DNA of 34,329 nt from SFHK01 sp045538305 (GTDB lineage: Bacteria > Bacillota > Clostridia > Christensenellales > Aristaeellaceae): positions 1 through 34,329 of the forward strand of contig JAZSRC010000071.1 of NCBI GenBank assembly GCA_045538305.1, in the 5' to 3' direction. The notes below the pieces were generated by a model. That model was not told the origin of the DNA. It saw nothing but the letters and a program-made list of their open reading frames with translations, and did not search any database. The translations under genes and the position numbers were made by a program. Of this stretch, positions 24,269-31,875 are shown piece after piece. Positions within the stretch are counted from its first letter, which is position 1; each line of letters opens with the position of its first letter.

Positions 24269-25837
24269 TTAATCTTTAAGCATTCCAAAATGCCGAAATG
24301 CATCCATGATTGCTGCCTCTTTATCGGGTGGGCAAATAAGTTCTTTGCTCTTGCCCTCGCCCTTGTAATAGTTTTCTCGCTCCTTGATAACGCACTTGTC
24401 TTTTGTCTGAGCGATATACAGGGAAGAGACCTTCAGACCGAATTTCTCCAAGACATATGCCTTGATGTCTCCATATGTGGCATATCCTCTGACATTCCTT
24501 TTGAGGCCCTCTGTATTGATGGAGAATCTGATGTGGTCATCGGCCCTTTCCCTACTCAAACAAACAACACTTTCCACATGCCCGGTCAGCGGGAACATAT
24601 CCACGGGCGTTGCGCTGAGGAATTCGTATACGCCCTGTTCGGTCAGCTTTTTTACGTCCCTTGCCAGCGTCGCTACATTGCACGATACGTATACAATCCG
24701 CTTGGCGGGCGCTTTTATCAGCGCGTTGATTACGCTTTCATCCACGCCTTTTCGGGGCGGATCGACGATTACGCAATCGAATCGGCTGGTTTTTTGAAGG
24801 CGCACGTACACATCTGCGGCGTCGCCGGCCAGAAACGCCGCTTTATCCGATAGGCCGTTGATTTCGGCGTTTTTCTTTGCGTCGCGCACAGCTTCGGGCA
24901 CAATCTCGATGCCGGTTACATGCGCACAGTTTTTCGCTGCGGCCAGCGATATGGTGCCCGCGCCGCAATATACATCGGCGATCTTCTCGTGCGGCTTCAG
25001 ATCCGCAAGCGCAAGCGCGATATCGTACAGCTTTTCCGCCTGCGGGCGATTCACCTGAAAGAAGGATTGCGGCGATATGGTAAAGGTAAGGCCGGAAAGG
25101 GTTTCAAAGAAATCAGCCCGTTGGGCAATTTTTCGGATATCGCCGTCCAGCGCGTGTGCGGGGCGGTTTTTTAACCGCATTTCATATACGCCGAGCAGAA
25201 AGCCGAATTCCTTCATCAGCCTGTGGGCAAGAGGAGCGATATCGCATTTTCTGTCGGTGGAAAGGGTTAATAGCATTTCGCCCTTTGCGTTGACGCGCGG
25301 AACAATGTATTTTATGGGCAGAGCGCCCAGATGCGCTTTTACAAAACGGAAAACGTTGTTGGACACGTCCGACTGAAGCGGACAGGCGCTGATATCCACA
25401 ATTCGATGCGAGCCTGTTTCAAACATGCCCGCGTATCCGCCGCCGCAGGCATACTCCGCCTTGTTCCGGTAGCCGAATATCTCGTCTGACGGCACGACGT
25501 CGTTCACCATAGGGTTTTTGATTCCGCCGATTCGGGACAGCGCGTCGTACACCTTTTGCCGTTTCAGCAAAAGTGCGCGTTCATACGTCATGTGCTGCGT
25601 CTGGCAACCGCCGCATATGCCGAAATGCGGACAGACGGGTGTGATTCTGTCTTTGGACGGCGTAAGCACGCGCAAAAGGCGAGCCTCGACAAATCTGTCG
25701 CGCTCGCGTGTGATTTCAATTTCTACGGTCTCTCCGGGAATGGCTGAGGGCACAAAAGCAGCGCGGCCGTCAGGAAGACGGCCGACGCCCTGCAATTCCG
25801 AGCCAATGCCCGTAATCTCTATTGTGAATGTACTCAT
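24269..25837 (-). CDS. rlmD: 23S rRNA (uracil-C5)-methyltransferase, RlmD/RumA-like
   Basis: It methylates C5 of a uridine in RNA using SAM. An N-terminal TRAM domain (about 1-60) is followed by iron-sulfur ligands C69, C75, C78 (CPHFGICGGC) and C152. The SAM site is VYCGAGTISLA (about 289-299), then DPPRKG (359-364), the catalytic nucleophile C386 in YVSCN and the base E422 in GHVESVV. After residue 437 there is an extra C-terminal domain of about 85 residues (SINTEGLKRNVRGYATYGDI...) ending in a PPDKEAAIMDAFRHFGM motif. I recall this extension from clostridial members, but its role is unknown. The exact target (U747, U1939 or tRNA U54) cannot be told. It overlaps the pfkA stop by 4 bases. 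Confidence 0.9.
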   Translation of the reverse strand: MSTFTIEITGIGSELQGVGRLPDGRAAFVPSAIPGETVEIEITRERDRFVEARLLRVLTPSKDRITPVCPHFGICGGCQTQHMTYERALLLKRQKVYDALSRIGGIKNPMVNDVVPSDEIFGYRNKAEYACGGGYAGMFETGSHRIVDISACPLQSDVSNNVFRFVKAHLGALPIKYIVPRVNAKGEMLLTLSTDRKCDIAPLAHRLMKEFGFLLGVYEMRLKNRPAHALDGDIRKIAQRADFFETLSGLTFTISPQSFFQVNRPQAEKLYDIALALADLKPHEKIADVYCGAGTISLAAAKNCAHVTGIEIVPEAVRDAKKNAEINGLSDKAAFLAGDAADVYVRLQKTSRFDCVIVDPPRKGVDESVINALIKAPAKRIVYVSCNVATLARDVKKLTEQGVYEFLSATPVDMFPLTGHVESVVCLSRERADDHIRFSINTEGLKRNVRGYATYGDIKAYVLEKFGLKVSSLYIAQTKDKCVIKERENYYKGEGKSKELICPPDKEAAIMDAFRHFGMLKD

Positions 25838-26886
25838 TTGATGGAACCGGTTACATTGACCAGGTTGAAAAGTTCGGGGTCGAAGGTGCTGCCGTCCATG
25901 GCGCTGGCAATCGGCACATCGATCAGGCGGTTCTGACGGATGCCGACGGCGCGGCCGGAAATGTCCTTGAGCAACAATTCTACAGCATAGGAACCTGTGC
26001 GCGTTGCGAGAATACGGTCGTTTGCGGTGGGACTTCCGCCGCGCTGGGTGTAGCCCAGAACCGTTGCGCGGGTTTCATGGCCGGAAAGCTCTTCGATAAT
26101 TTCCGCGAACTGAGAGCTGGTGATGTGCTCGCGGTTAAAGCGCAGCTTCGGATGGTCCTTTTTAAGCTCTTTCAGATCGGTTTTCAGGGAGGACTGCGCG
26201 CCTTCTGCAAAGATCAGAATCATGGAGCGCTTTCCGCCGACAACGCCCTTGTGAACCGTTGCCGCAACCTCTTCCAGCGTCCACGGTACCTCGGGTACAA
26301 TGGCAAGCTCCGCGCCGCAGGCAAGCGCCGTATACACGGCGATGTCGCCGCAGTCTCTGCCCATAACGGTGACCATACTGGCGCGCTCATGTGCGTCGCC
26401 GGTATCGCGGATGCGGTTTACGGCATCTACCGCGGTGTTGAGCGCGGTGTCGAAGCCGATGGTGTATTCGGTATAAGCAAGGTCGTTATCGATGGTTCCG
26501 GGCACGCCGATGGTGGGCATACCCAGATCGTTCAGCGCCTGTGCGCCGGCGAGCGTGCCGTTTCCGCCGATGCATACAAGGCCTTCAATGCCCAATGCGC
26601 GCAGATTGCGTATGGCGTCCTTCTGAACGGCGGTTTTATGGAAATCCTTGCAGCGAGCGGTCATCAGAACCGTGCCGCCCTTATGGATGATGCCGGAAAC
26701 GCTGCGTGCGTTCATCTCAATATAGTCGTCCTCGGGTCTGAGCGATTTCATCAGAAGCCCGTTATAACCTCTCTTAAAGCCGACAACGCTCATCTGATTC
26801 TTAAGCGCCGTGCGAACCACTGCGCGGACTGCAGCGTTCATACCCGGAGCATCGCCGCCGGAAGTCAGTACGCCTATACGTTTCAT
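25834..26886 (-). CDS. pfkA: 6-phosphofructokinase
   Basis: A group A phosphofructokinase, the committed step of glycolysis. Motifs: GVLTSGGDAPGMNAAVR (phosphoryl-donor site, residues 5-21), IGGNGTLAGA (the glycine after GGN favours ATP over pyrophosphate), PGTIDNDL with the catalytic aspartate, VMGRDCGD, and LGYTQRGGSPTANDR. It has 350 residues, slightly longer than the 320 of E. coli PfkA. It has its own promoter and is followed directly by the rlmD-like gene in overlap. Confidence 0.95.
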   Translation of the reverse strand: MKRIGVLTSGGDAPGMNAAVRAVVRTALKNQMSVVGFKRGYNGLLMKSLRPEDDYIEMNARSVSGIIHKGGTVLMTARCKDFHKTAVQKDAIRNLRALGIEGLVCIGGNGTLAGAQALNDLGMPTIGVPGTIDNDLAYTEYTIGFDTALNTAVDAVNRIRDTGDAHERASMVTVMGRDCGDIAVYTALACGAELAIVPEVPWTLEEVAATVHKGVVGGKRSMILIFAEGAQSSLKTDLKELKKDHPKLRFNREHITSSQFAEIIEELSGHETRATVLGYTQRGGSPTANDRILATRTGSYAVELLLKDISGRAVGIRQNRLIDVPIASAMDGSTFDPELFNLVNVTGSIK

Positions 26887-26962
26887 AAGTATTAGCCCCC
26901 TTTTTTCGATAACAACCGGTTAACTTGCCGGAAATTGTGGAAAAAACCACTGCTTATGTAGT

Positions 26963-26991
26963 ATTATATACGATGTAACCCAAATGCGCAA
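26963..26991 (-). promoter_or_regulatory. pfkA promoter
   Basis: On the minus strand TTGCGC (26986-26991), 17-base spacer, TATAAT (26963-26968). In the leader between promoter and start codon, GTGG-AAAAAA-CCAC (26937-26950) is a small inverted repeat that could be an operator or leader hairpin. Confidence 0.65.
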
Positions 26992-27016
26992 GTTTGAATT
27001 CGGGAAGGTGTAAGAA

Positions 27017-27622
27017 ATGCTGCCCGACGGCTTTGTTTATCTGGATGAACGCGTTCCCGGCATTGGCTGGGACGCCAAATACTTTGGTCATGACAATTTT
27101 ATGGGGCGGCCTGCCGACGGATACCTTGTAAACCGCATTGTTTGTACATGTCCGCTGGCGGACAGAATTGCGCGTGTGCATGAAAAGGTTCAAAAAATGG
27201 GGATGAATCTGTTTGTGTTTGACGCCTACCGGCCTGCGCGTGCTGTGCGCGATTTTGTCAGGTGGGTAAACGCCCCGGCGGGCGACGAACGAAAGGCCGT
27301 TCATTTTCCAAATATCGACAGGCACGATATGCTTACACTTGGCTATATCGCAGAAAAAAGCGGGCATTCGCGCGGCTCATCCATCGATCTTACGCTGACC
27401 CGAAACGGAGAGTTTCTGGATATGGGCGGTATATTCGACCTGATGGATGAACGTTCGCACACGATGAGCGAAGCTGTTTCGGACAGGCAAAGGAACAACC
27501 GGCTTTTGCTTCGGGAAATCATGCTCTCCTCAGGCTTTACCGATTATTCCGCCGAATGGTGGCATTTCCGCCTGGCGGACGAGCCCCATCCCGATACCTA
27601 TTTCGATTTCCCGATTGAATAA
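27017..27622 (+). CDS. D-alanyl-D-alanine dipeptidase, VanX/DdpX family
   Basis: A zinc dipeptidase that cleaves D-Ala-D-Ala. All VanX active-site residues can be placed: R72 (FDAYRPARA), zinc ligands H117 and D124 (SGHSRGSSIDLTL), general base E170 and third ligand H173 (AEWWHF). At 201 residues it is of VanX size. There is no signal peptide, so it is cytoplasmic. It lacks vanH/vanA neighbours, so this is a housekeeping or peptidoglycan-recycling member rather than a resistance operon. AAGGTGTAAG precedes ATG 27017. The TrmH-like gene follows after 21 bases. Confidence 0.92.
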   Translation: MLPDGFVYLDERVPGIGWDAKYFGHDNFMGRPADGYLVNRIVCTCPLADRIARVHEKVQKMGMNLFVFDAYRPARAVRDFVRWVNAPAGDERKAVHFPNIDRHDMLTLGYIAEKSGHSRGSSIDLTLTRNGEFLDMGGIFDLMDERSHTMSEAVSDRQRNNRLLLREIMLSSGFTDYSAEWWHFRLADEPHPDTYFDFPIE

Positions 27623-27643
27623 CCCGATTTCGGAGGAGTATCT

Positions 27644-28405
27644 ATGGATATCATCACCAGCACATCCAACCCCGTTGTGAAACGTCTGCGCGCGCTTAAG
27701 GACGCCAAAGCGCGCAGGGAAACGGGCCTTTTTCTCGTTGAAGGCGAGGTTATGATTTTCGAAGCGCTGAAATGCGGCCTGCGTCCTGCCGAAGCGCTGG
27801 CGCAGGCGGAAAGCGAGGCGCTTGACGCGCTGAAAAATGCCGGCGCGCGCGTATATCTGGCCGCCCGCAGCGCCATTGAAAGCGCATGCGATACCAAAAC
27901 GCCGCAGGGCATATGCGCGTCGTTTGAAATAACCCAAAAGGATGCGCTCGGTTGCTGGGCCAGGCGGCTGATCGCCCTTGACGGCGTGCAGGATCCCGGA
28001 AATGTCGGAACCATCTGGCGCACGGCGGATGCGGCGGGCTTTGATGGCATACTTTTCGGACAAGGATGCGCCGATCCCTATTCGCCCAAGGTGCAAAGGG
28101 CTGCTATGGGCAGCGGCTTTCGCGTGCCGATCCGGGAATGCGTGCTCACCGATGCTTTGGCGGAGTACGGAAGCCGAGGATATACCATAGTTACCTCCGC
28201 GCTGGACGGCGATGATTTGTATGCGCGCGCTCCGCTTGGCGATAAAGGGTTTATTCTTGTCATTGGCAATGAAGCCAAGGGCGTTTCAAAGCCGGTTCAG
28301 GCGCTTTCCGGCATGCGGCTGAAAATACCCATGCGCGGCGGCGCGGAGTCGCTGAACGCTGCGGTGGCAGCAGGCATACTGATGTATGAGCTGACAAAGG
28401 ATTGA
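27644..28405 (+). CDS. TrmH/SpoU-family RNA 2'-O-methyltransferase
   Basis: A SPOUT methyltransferase of 253 residues. The N-terminal substrate-binding domain opens with TSTSNPVVKRLRALKDAKAR and FLVEGEVMIFEAL, typical of the RlmB/YsgA-like group. The trefoil-knot motifs are ALDGVQDPGNVGTIWRTADA (motif 1), VIGNEAKGVS (motif 2) and LKIPMRGGAESLNAAVAAGI (motif 3). It methylates a ribose 2'-OH in rRNA or tRNA; the site is unknown. It is probably co-transcribed with the dipeptidase gene, with a shared terminator behind it. Confidence 0.92.
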   Translation: MDIITSTSNPVVKRLRALKDAKARRETGLFLVEGEVMIFEALKCGLRPAEALAQAESEALDALKNAGARVYLAARSAIESACDTKTPQGICASFEITQKDALGCWARRLIALDGVQDPGNVGTIWRTADAAGFDGILFGQGCADPYSPKVQRAAMGSGFRVPIRECVLTDALAEYGSRGYTIVTSALDGDDLYARAPLGDKGFILVIGNEAKGVSKPVQALSGMRLKIPMRGGAESLNAAVAAGILMYELTKD

Positions 28406-28407
28406 TA

Positions 28408-28455
28408 CAAAACGCCCCCGTAAACGGAATCCATCCGTCTGCGGAGGCGTTTTTT
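28408..28455. terminator. bidirectional terminator between the TrmH-like gene and cobC
   Basis: AAAACGCC pairs with GGCGTTTT, with an inner stem ACGGA/TCCGT. T-runs lie on both strands (TTTTTT at about 28449 on plus; TTTTG on minus), serving two convergent units. Confidence 0.85.
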
Positions 28456-29026
28456 ATTCTTCGGGCGCGGTCAGCAACCATTCGCCGTTTTGCTGTTCCG
28501 CTTTCATGCGGATGAAGCCGCCGAAGGGCGCGTTCCATTCCCAGTAGGATGTACGGGTTTCATAAAAACGGGCCATAACCGCCCTTATTGTACCGCTGTG
28601 TGCTACAATGTGCACGCTTTCGCTGTTCCGATTTTCATTCAGAATGCCGGTAAATGCGAGCTCTGTGCGCGTTCTGAATTCCGCCATGCTTTCACCGCCC
28701 GGACAGCGGCCTTCGCACATGCCGTCCACCCATTCGCGGTATGCCGGGTCGTTTTCCATTTCGGCGGCTGTTTTCATTTCGAAGCTTCCGAAGTGCATTT
28801 CCCGAAGGTCGGGAACGATGATCTTAACGGCATTTGGAAACAGGGTATCCGCCGTCTGTATCGCCCGGATTTTAGGGCTTACATATACCCGGTTCACAGC
28901 CGGGTTTTTTATTTTGCTCAAAAGGGCGCCTTTTCCGCTTTCACTGAGCGGTTCGTCGTATGCGCCAAGATACCGCCTCTCCTCGTTCGCTTTTGTTTGT
29001 CCATGGCGGTACAGATATATCAGCAC
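28454..29026 (-). CDS. cobC: histidine phosphatase, probable alpha-ribazole phosphatase
   Basis: A phosphoglycerate-mutase-like histidine phosphatase of 190 residues with the RHG motif near the N-terminus (YLYRHGQTKANEERRYLG; H8 is the phosphoacceptor) and the second histidine in VHIVAHSGT. By itself the family is broad. The place at the end of the cobT-cobU-cobS group makes alpha-ribazole-5'-phosphate phosphatase (CobC) the likely role: it removes the phosphate from the lower ligand precursor or from cobalamin phosphate. It starts 13 bases after the small CobU-like gene. Confidence 0.85.
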   Translation of the reverse strand: MLIYLYRHGQTKANEERRYLGAYDEPLSESGKGALLSKIKNPAVNRVYVSPKIRAIQTADTLFPNAVKIIVPDLREMHFGSFEMKTAAEMENDPAYREWVDGMCEGRCPGGESMAEFRTRTELAFTGILNENRNSESVHIVAHSGTIRAVMARFYETRTSYWEWNAPFGGFIRMKAEQQNGEWLLTAPEE

Positions 29027-29039
29027 GGTCCGTTCCCCC

Positions 29040-29387
29040 TCAACCCTTGATTACCATGGGTATGCCGCATACCATCCGGATTACCCTGTCCGCACGAAGG
29101 GCCAAACGGTTCACAAGCCGTCCGGCGCATTCCCGCGCCTCGCGGTCTTTTTTCTCAAGCGGTATGATGCCCAGCCCGATTTCGCAGGCGACGAGCACTT
29201 CCTTTTCGCAAAGGCTGTCTACAAGCCGGGAAAGGGCTTCTTCATCGCGCGTTCCAAGGTTTTGTACGTTGATCACTACGGGCCTGTCGTCTATTGTCTG
29301 ATCGGCCATGTCTTGATCGCAATAACCGAGACACTGCCTCACATAGGTCCTCTTTCCGGATGCAAAACCGCCGATTACCAGTATCAT
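29040..29387 (-). CDS. small CobU-like P-loop protein
   Basis: A 115-residue relative of CobU. The Walker A segment is GGFASGKRTY at the start, and the ending (ACEIGLGIIPLEKKDREARE then RVIRMVCGIPMVIKG) matches the C-terminal half of CobU (NEVGxGIVP...). The segment with the guanylated histidine and RHRRxR motif, present in the full CobU at 30148-30672, is missing. Small paralogues like this recur in clostridial cobalamin operons beside cobS. Kinase activity is possible, guanylyl transfer unlikely. The true start is ATG 29387, which overlaps the cobS stop by 4 bases; an upstream extension in the same frame lies inside cobS. Confidence 0.8.
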   Translation of the reverse strand: MILVIGGFASGKRTYVRQCLGYCDQDMADQTIDDRPVVINVQNLGTRDEEALSRLVDSLCEKEVLVACEIGLGIIPLEKKDREARECAGRLVNRLALRADRVIRMVCGIPMVIKG

Positions 29388-30151
29388 TTTATACCCTCCA
29401 CGATTAAAAGCATGATCAGCATGGCGCTTTCCGAAATTGTCAGGTACCAGCCGCTCAGATCGCCGCTGATTCCGCCAAATTCCTTGCGGCATATCCGCGC
29501 CAGACCGAAGGCCGATAAAACCGGCGGCAGCAATAGAAGAAGCGCCCGGAAGCCTCCGGCCAGTATCGCTGCGGCGGATGCGGCCAATACCCATATGACC
29601 GATACTGCAAGCGTGATCCTTTTATCAGCGCTTTCGCGAAAGGTGCTGAGCAGGCCTTTTTCGTTTGCGCCTTTCAGCGCCAGGGAGCATATGGCGCTCC
29701 CGGAGCGGGAAAGGACGAATGTCACGGAAAGCAGGATTGCGTTTGTATACGAGATTTCAAGGGAGGCATGCAGTGCAAAGTTTAAGATCATAATGGCGCA
29801 AACCGAAATCACCGCAAATGCGCCCGCGTGCGGATCCTTAAGGATCTGGCGCTTTTTTTCCATGGGCGCGTGGCTGGAAAGCGCGTCCATGGTGTCGGCA
29901 AAGCCGTCCAGATGTATGCCGCCTGTAATCAAGAGCGGAATCAGACAAAGCCCGGCGCCCCATAAAAGTGCGTTCAGCTGAAAATACCGGGCAAAACAGG
30001 CAAAGATAACAACCGCAAGCCCCTCTGCTGCGCCAACCAGCGGAAACGCCGCCAGCATAAAGCGCATGTTATCGTCCTTCCACTCGATACGGGGCATGGG
30101 AATGCGCGAAAACATGCAAAAGGCCGTGATGATCGATCGGATTGCTTTCAT
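29384..30151 (-). CDS. cobS: adenosylcobinamide-GDP ribazoletransferase
   Basis: An integral membrane enzyme of 255 residues that joins adenosylcobinamide-GDP with alpha-ribazole(-phosphate) to make adenosylcobalamin. The family signature GGIHLDGFADTMDAL...KRQILKDPHAG, with the aspartates that bind metal, is intact, and the N-terminus (FCMFSRIPMP) is also typical. Five or more hydrophobic helices follow. Start and stop overlap the neighbouring cobU and small CobU-like genes by 4 bases each, so translation is coupled. Confidence 0.94.
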   Translation of the reverse strand: MKAIRSIITAFCMFSRIPMPRIEWKDDNMRFMLAAFPLVGAAEGLAVVIFACFARYFQLNALLWGAGLCLIPLLITGGIHLDGFADTMDALSSHAPMEKKRQILKDPHAGAFAVISVCAIMILNFALHASLEISYTNAILLSVTFVLSRSGSAICSLALKGANEKGLLSTFRESADKRITLAVSVIWVLAASAAAILAGGFRALLLLLPPVLSAFGLARICRKEFGGISGDLSGWYLTISESAMLIMLLIVEGIK

Positions 30152-30672
30152 GGAACGGCTCCCTTCAAAATCATGGGCTGTCCGGCGCTGACTTCAACGA
30201 CAGCGTCGGCCATTTGCGCAATGCGTATGTTGGTTCTTCCGAGCGCTTCCATGTATTTCATGGTGCCCTCTGCATATGGATAGCCGTCCGAGCCCACCTC
30301 GTTTGTGACGATTACCAGATTTTTGACGGCTTTGGACAGGCGCGTAATGCCGCTGAACACGGATTCCTCTGCATTCTCGCCTGCGCCGGTTTCTTCAAAC
30401 ATTTCATTGGCCATCAGCGTGCCGACGCATTCCAGAAGCGCGGAGCCCGAAGGATCCGGGAGAGAAATTTCCGAAATCGCCGTTCCTTTTTCGATGGTTT
30501 CAAAGCCCTTGCCAGCTCGGATGCGCCTGTGGCGTTCTATGCGCCTGTGCGCTTCCTCACCGTAGGGAAGCATTGTGGCAACATAGTAGAAGGGCGGCGA
30601 AAAGCGCATCATCAACGATTCCGCATAGGTGCTTTTGCCGGAGCCGGAACCGCCCGTGATCAGATAAATCAT
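30148..30672 (-). CDS. cobU: adenosylcobinamide kinase / guanylyltransferase
   Basis: A bifunctional enzyme of 174 residues that phosphorylates adenosylcobinamide and then transfers GMP. The P-loop is TGGSGSGKST (about 6-15). The guanylated histidine lies in RRIERHRRIRAGKGF, and VTNEVGSDGYPYAEGTMKYMEALGRTN is the conserved acidic and dimer region. GGAGG lies 6 bases before ATG 30672, inside the end of cobT; the gap to cobT is 1 base. Confidence 0.94.
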   Translation of the reverse strand: MIYLITGGSGSGKSTYAESLMMRFSPPFYYVATMLPYGEEAHRRIERHRRIRAGKGFETIEKGTAISEISLPDPSGSALLECVGTLMANEMFEETGAGENAEESVFSGITRLSKAVKNLVIVTNEVGSDGYPYAEGTMKYMEALGRTNIRIAQMADAVVEVSAGQPMILKGAVP

Positions 30673-30673
30673 G

Positions 30674-31720
30674 TCAGTCCTCCCGCATGCCGATATCGGC
30701 GAATGTAAGCATGCTTGTATAGATTTCCGCTGCCATATCGATAAGGGGCATCATGGCAACCGCACCGGTTCCTTCGCCCAGGCGCATGCCTGCGTGGATG
30801 ACGGGCGTTACGCCGATCTCGTCAAGCAGCATTTTGCCCGCAGGCTCTGCGGATACATGGCTTGCCAGCATACAGGAAACGGACGCCGGGCACAGCCTTT
30901 TTGCCGTAAGCGCTGCGACGGCGCTGATCAGTCCGTCAATCAGTACCGGCACGCGATACAGGGCTCCGCCCAGAAATACGCCGCACATAGCGGCAATATC
31001 GAAACCGCCGAGCTTTGAAAGCGTATCGAAGGCGTTGTTCGGATCGGGAGCGTTTTTTTCAATGGCCCTTGTTACCACGCCGATTTTGGTTTTCAGGCTT
31101 TCATCCGAAAGGCCGGAGCCGCGCCCTGTTACCTCGCATGGGGATTTATGCAAAAGAACTGCCGACATGGCCGCGCTGGTGGTTGTGTTGCCTACGCCCA
31201 TTTCGCCTGTGGCCAACAGTCTGTAGCCCTGCTCCTGTAAGCGCCGTACCTCCAAAATGCCGAATTCCAGCGCTCTGATCGCTTCATCTTCTGACATTGC
31301 GGGACCGGACAGTATGCTTTTTGTACCGCTTGCAATGTGCGGACCCGAAATGCCTGCAAGGTCCGATTTTGTAAACATGCCGATATCGTATGCCATTACA
31401 TCCGCGCCTGCAACCTTTGCCATCCGGCAAACGTTGGACTGCTTGCGCGCCATCATTTCTGCCACCACGCGCGTAATGCGAACCGGTGTAATCGCAATAT
31501 CCGGCGCAGCGACGCCGTTGTCTGCGCACATGACCAGAACCGCTTTTTTGGAAACGTCAATTCGCTCGCTGCCCGTAAGAGCGGCGATTTTTATGAGCAT
31601 ATCTTCCAGAAACCCAAGGCTTCCCACGGGCTTTGCAATTTCATTCAGACGCTTTTGAGCTTTGGCTGCGGCGCTTGCGTCCGGAAGCGGCATGCGGCTG
31701 TTCAGCAGGGTAAAATCCAT
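30674..31720 (-). CDS. cobT: nicotinate-nucleotide--dimethylbenzimidazole phosphoribosyltransferase
   Basis: It makes alpha-ribazole phosphate from nicotinate mononucleotide and a benzimidazole or other base, activating the cobalamin lower ligand. Length (348) and motifs fit: the start region PLPDASAAAKAQKRLNEIAKPVGSLG, VMCADNGVAAPDIAITP, TGEMGVGNTTTSAA and the catalytic glutamate in MRLGEGTGAVAMMPLID. It is first in the five-gene minus-strand operon. I found no cobalamin riboswitch in the 130 bases before it. Which base it uses cannot be told from the sequence. Confidence 0.95.
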   Translation of the reverse strand: MDFTLLNSRMPLPDASAAAKAQKRLNEIAKPVGSLGFLEDMLIKIAALTGSERIDVSKKAVLVMCADNGVAAPDIAITPVRITRVVAEMMARKQSNVCRMAKVAGADVMAYDIGMFTKSDLAGISGPHIASGTKSILSGPAMSEDEAIRALEFGILEVRRLQEQGYRLLATGEMGVGNTTTSAAMSAVLLHKSPCEVTGRGSGLSDESLKTKIGVVTRAIEKNAPDPNNAFDTLSKLGGFDIAAMCGVFLGGALYRVPVLIDGLISAVAALTAKRLCPASVSCMLASHVSAEPAGKMLLDEIGVTPVIHAGMRLGEGTGAVAMMPLIDMAAEIYTSMLTFADIGMRED

Positions 31721-31753
31721 ATATCAGCATCTCCGGTACGTTTTCTAAATAAA

Positions 31754-31782
31754 AGTATAGCCCCAACGGATTTTTCCGTCAA
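31754..31782 (-). promoter_or_regulatory. promoter of the cob operon
   Basis: On the minus strand TTGACG (31777-31782), 17-base spacer, TATACT (31754-31759). A short inverted repeat, ACGGA-4-TCCGT, overlaps the -35 and spacer (31766-31779). Confidence 0.75.
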
Positions 31783-31811
31783 CCTTCAATTCATGTTTTC
31801 TGTTTTTCTTA

Positions 31812-31840
31812 TTGCATGAAACTACCGGTTGCATTATAAT
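31812..31840 (+). promoter_or_regulatory. promoter of the PL22-like lyase unit
   Basis: TTGCAT (31812-31817), 17-base spacer, TATAAT (31835-31840), 35 bases before the start codon. It diverges from the cob operon promoter. Confidence 0.75.
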
Positions 31841-31875
31841 GTTAACAGAAAATGATTATCAAGGAGGAAGTATTT

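Noticed and set aside
25828..26895. Long open frame on the plus strand opposite pfkA, and a similar one opposite glnS (7966-9804, minus)
   Set aside because: Both are antisense shadows of clear enzyme genes with strong motifs on the other strand.
27017..27622. Vancomycin resistance operon
   Set aside because: Only the VanX-type dipeptidase is present; no ligase, dehydrogenase or VanS/VanR genes lie beside it.
29040..29594. Longer form of the small CobU-like gene starting at 29594
   Set aside because: The extension lies inside cobS and has no family similarity; the P-loop protein begins at 29387.
31721..31875. Possible cobalamin riboswitch before cobT
   Set aside because: The space is too short, a promoter sits 34 bases from the start codon, and no B12-box-like sequence was seen.
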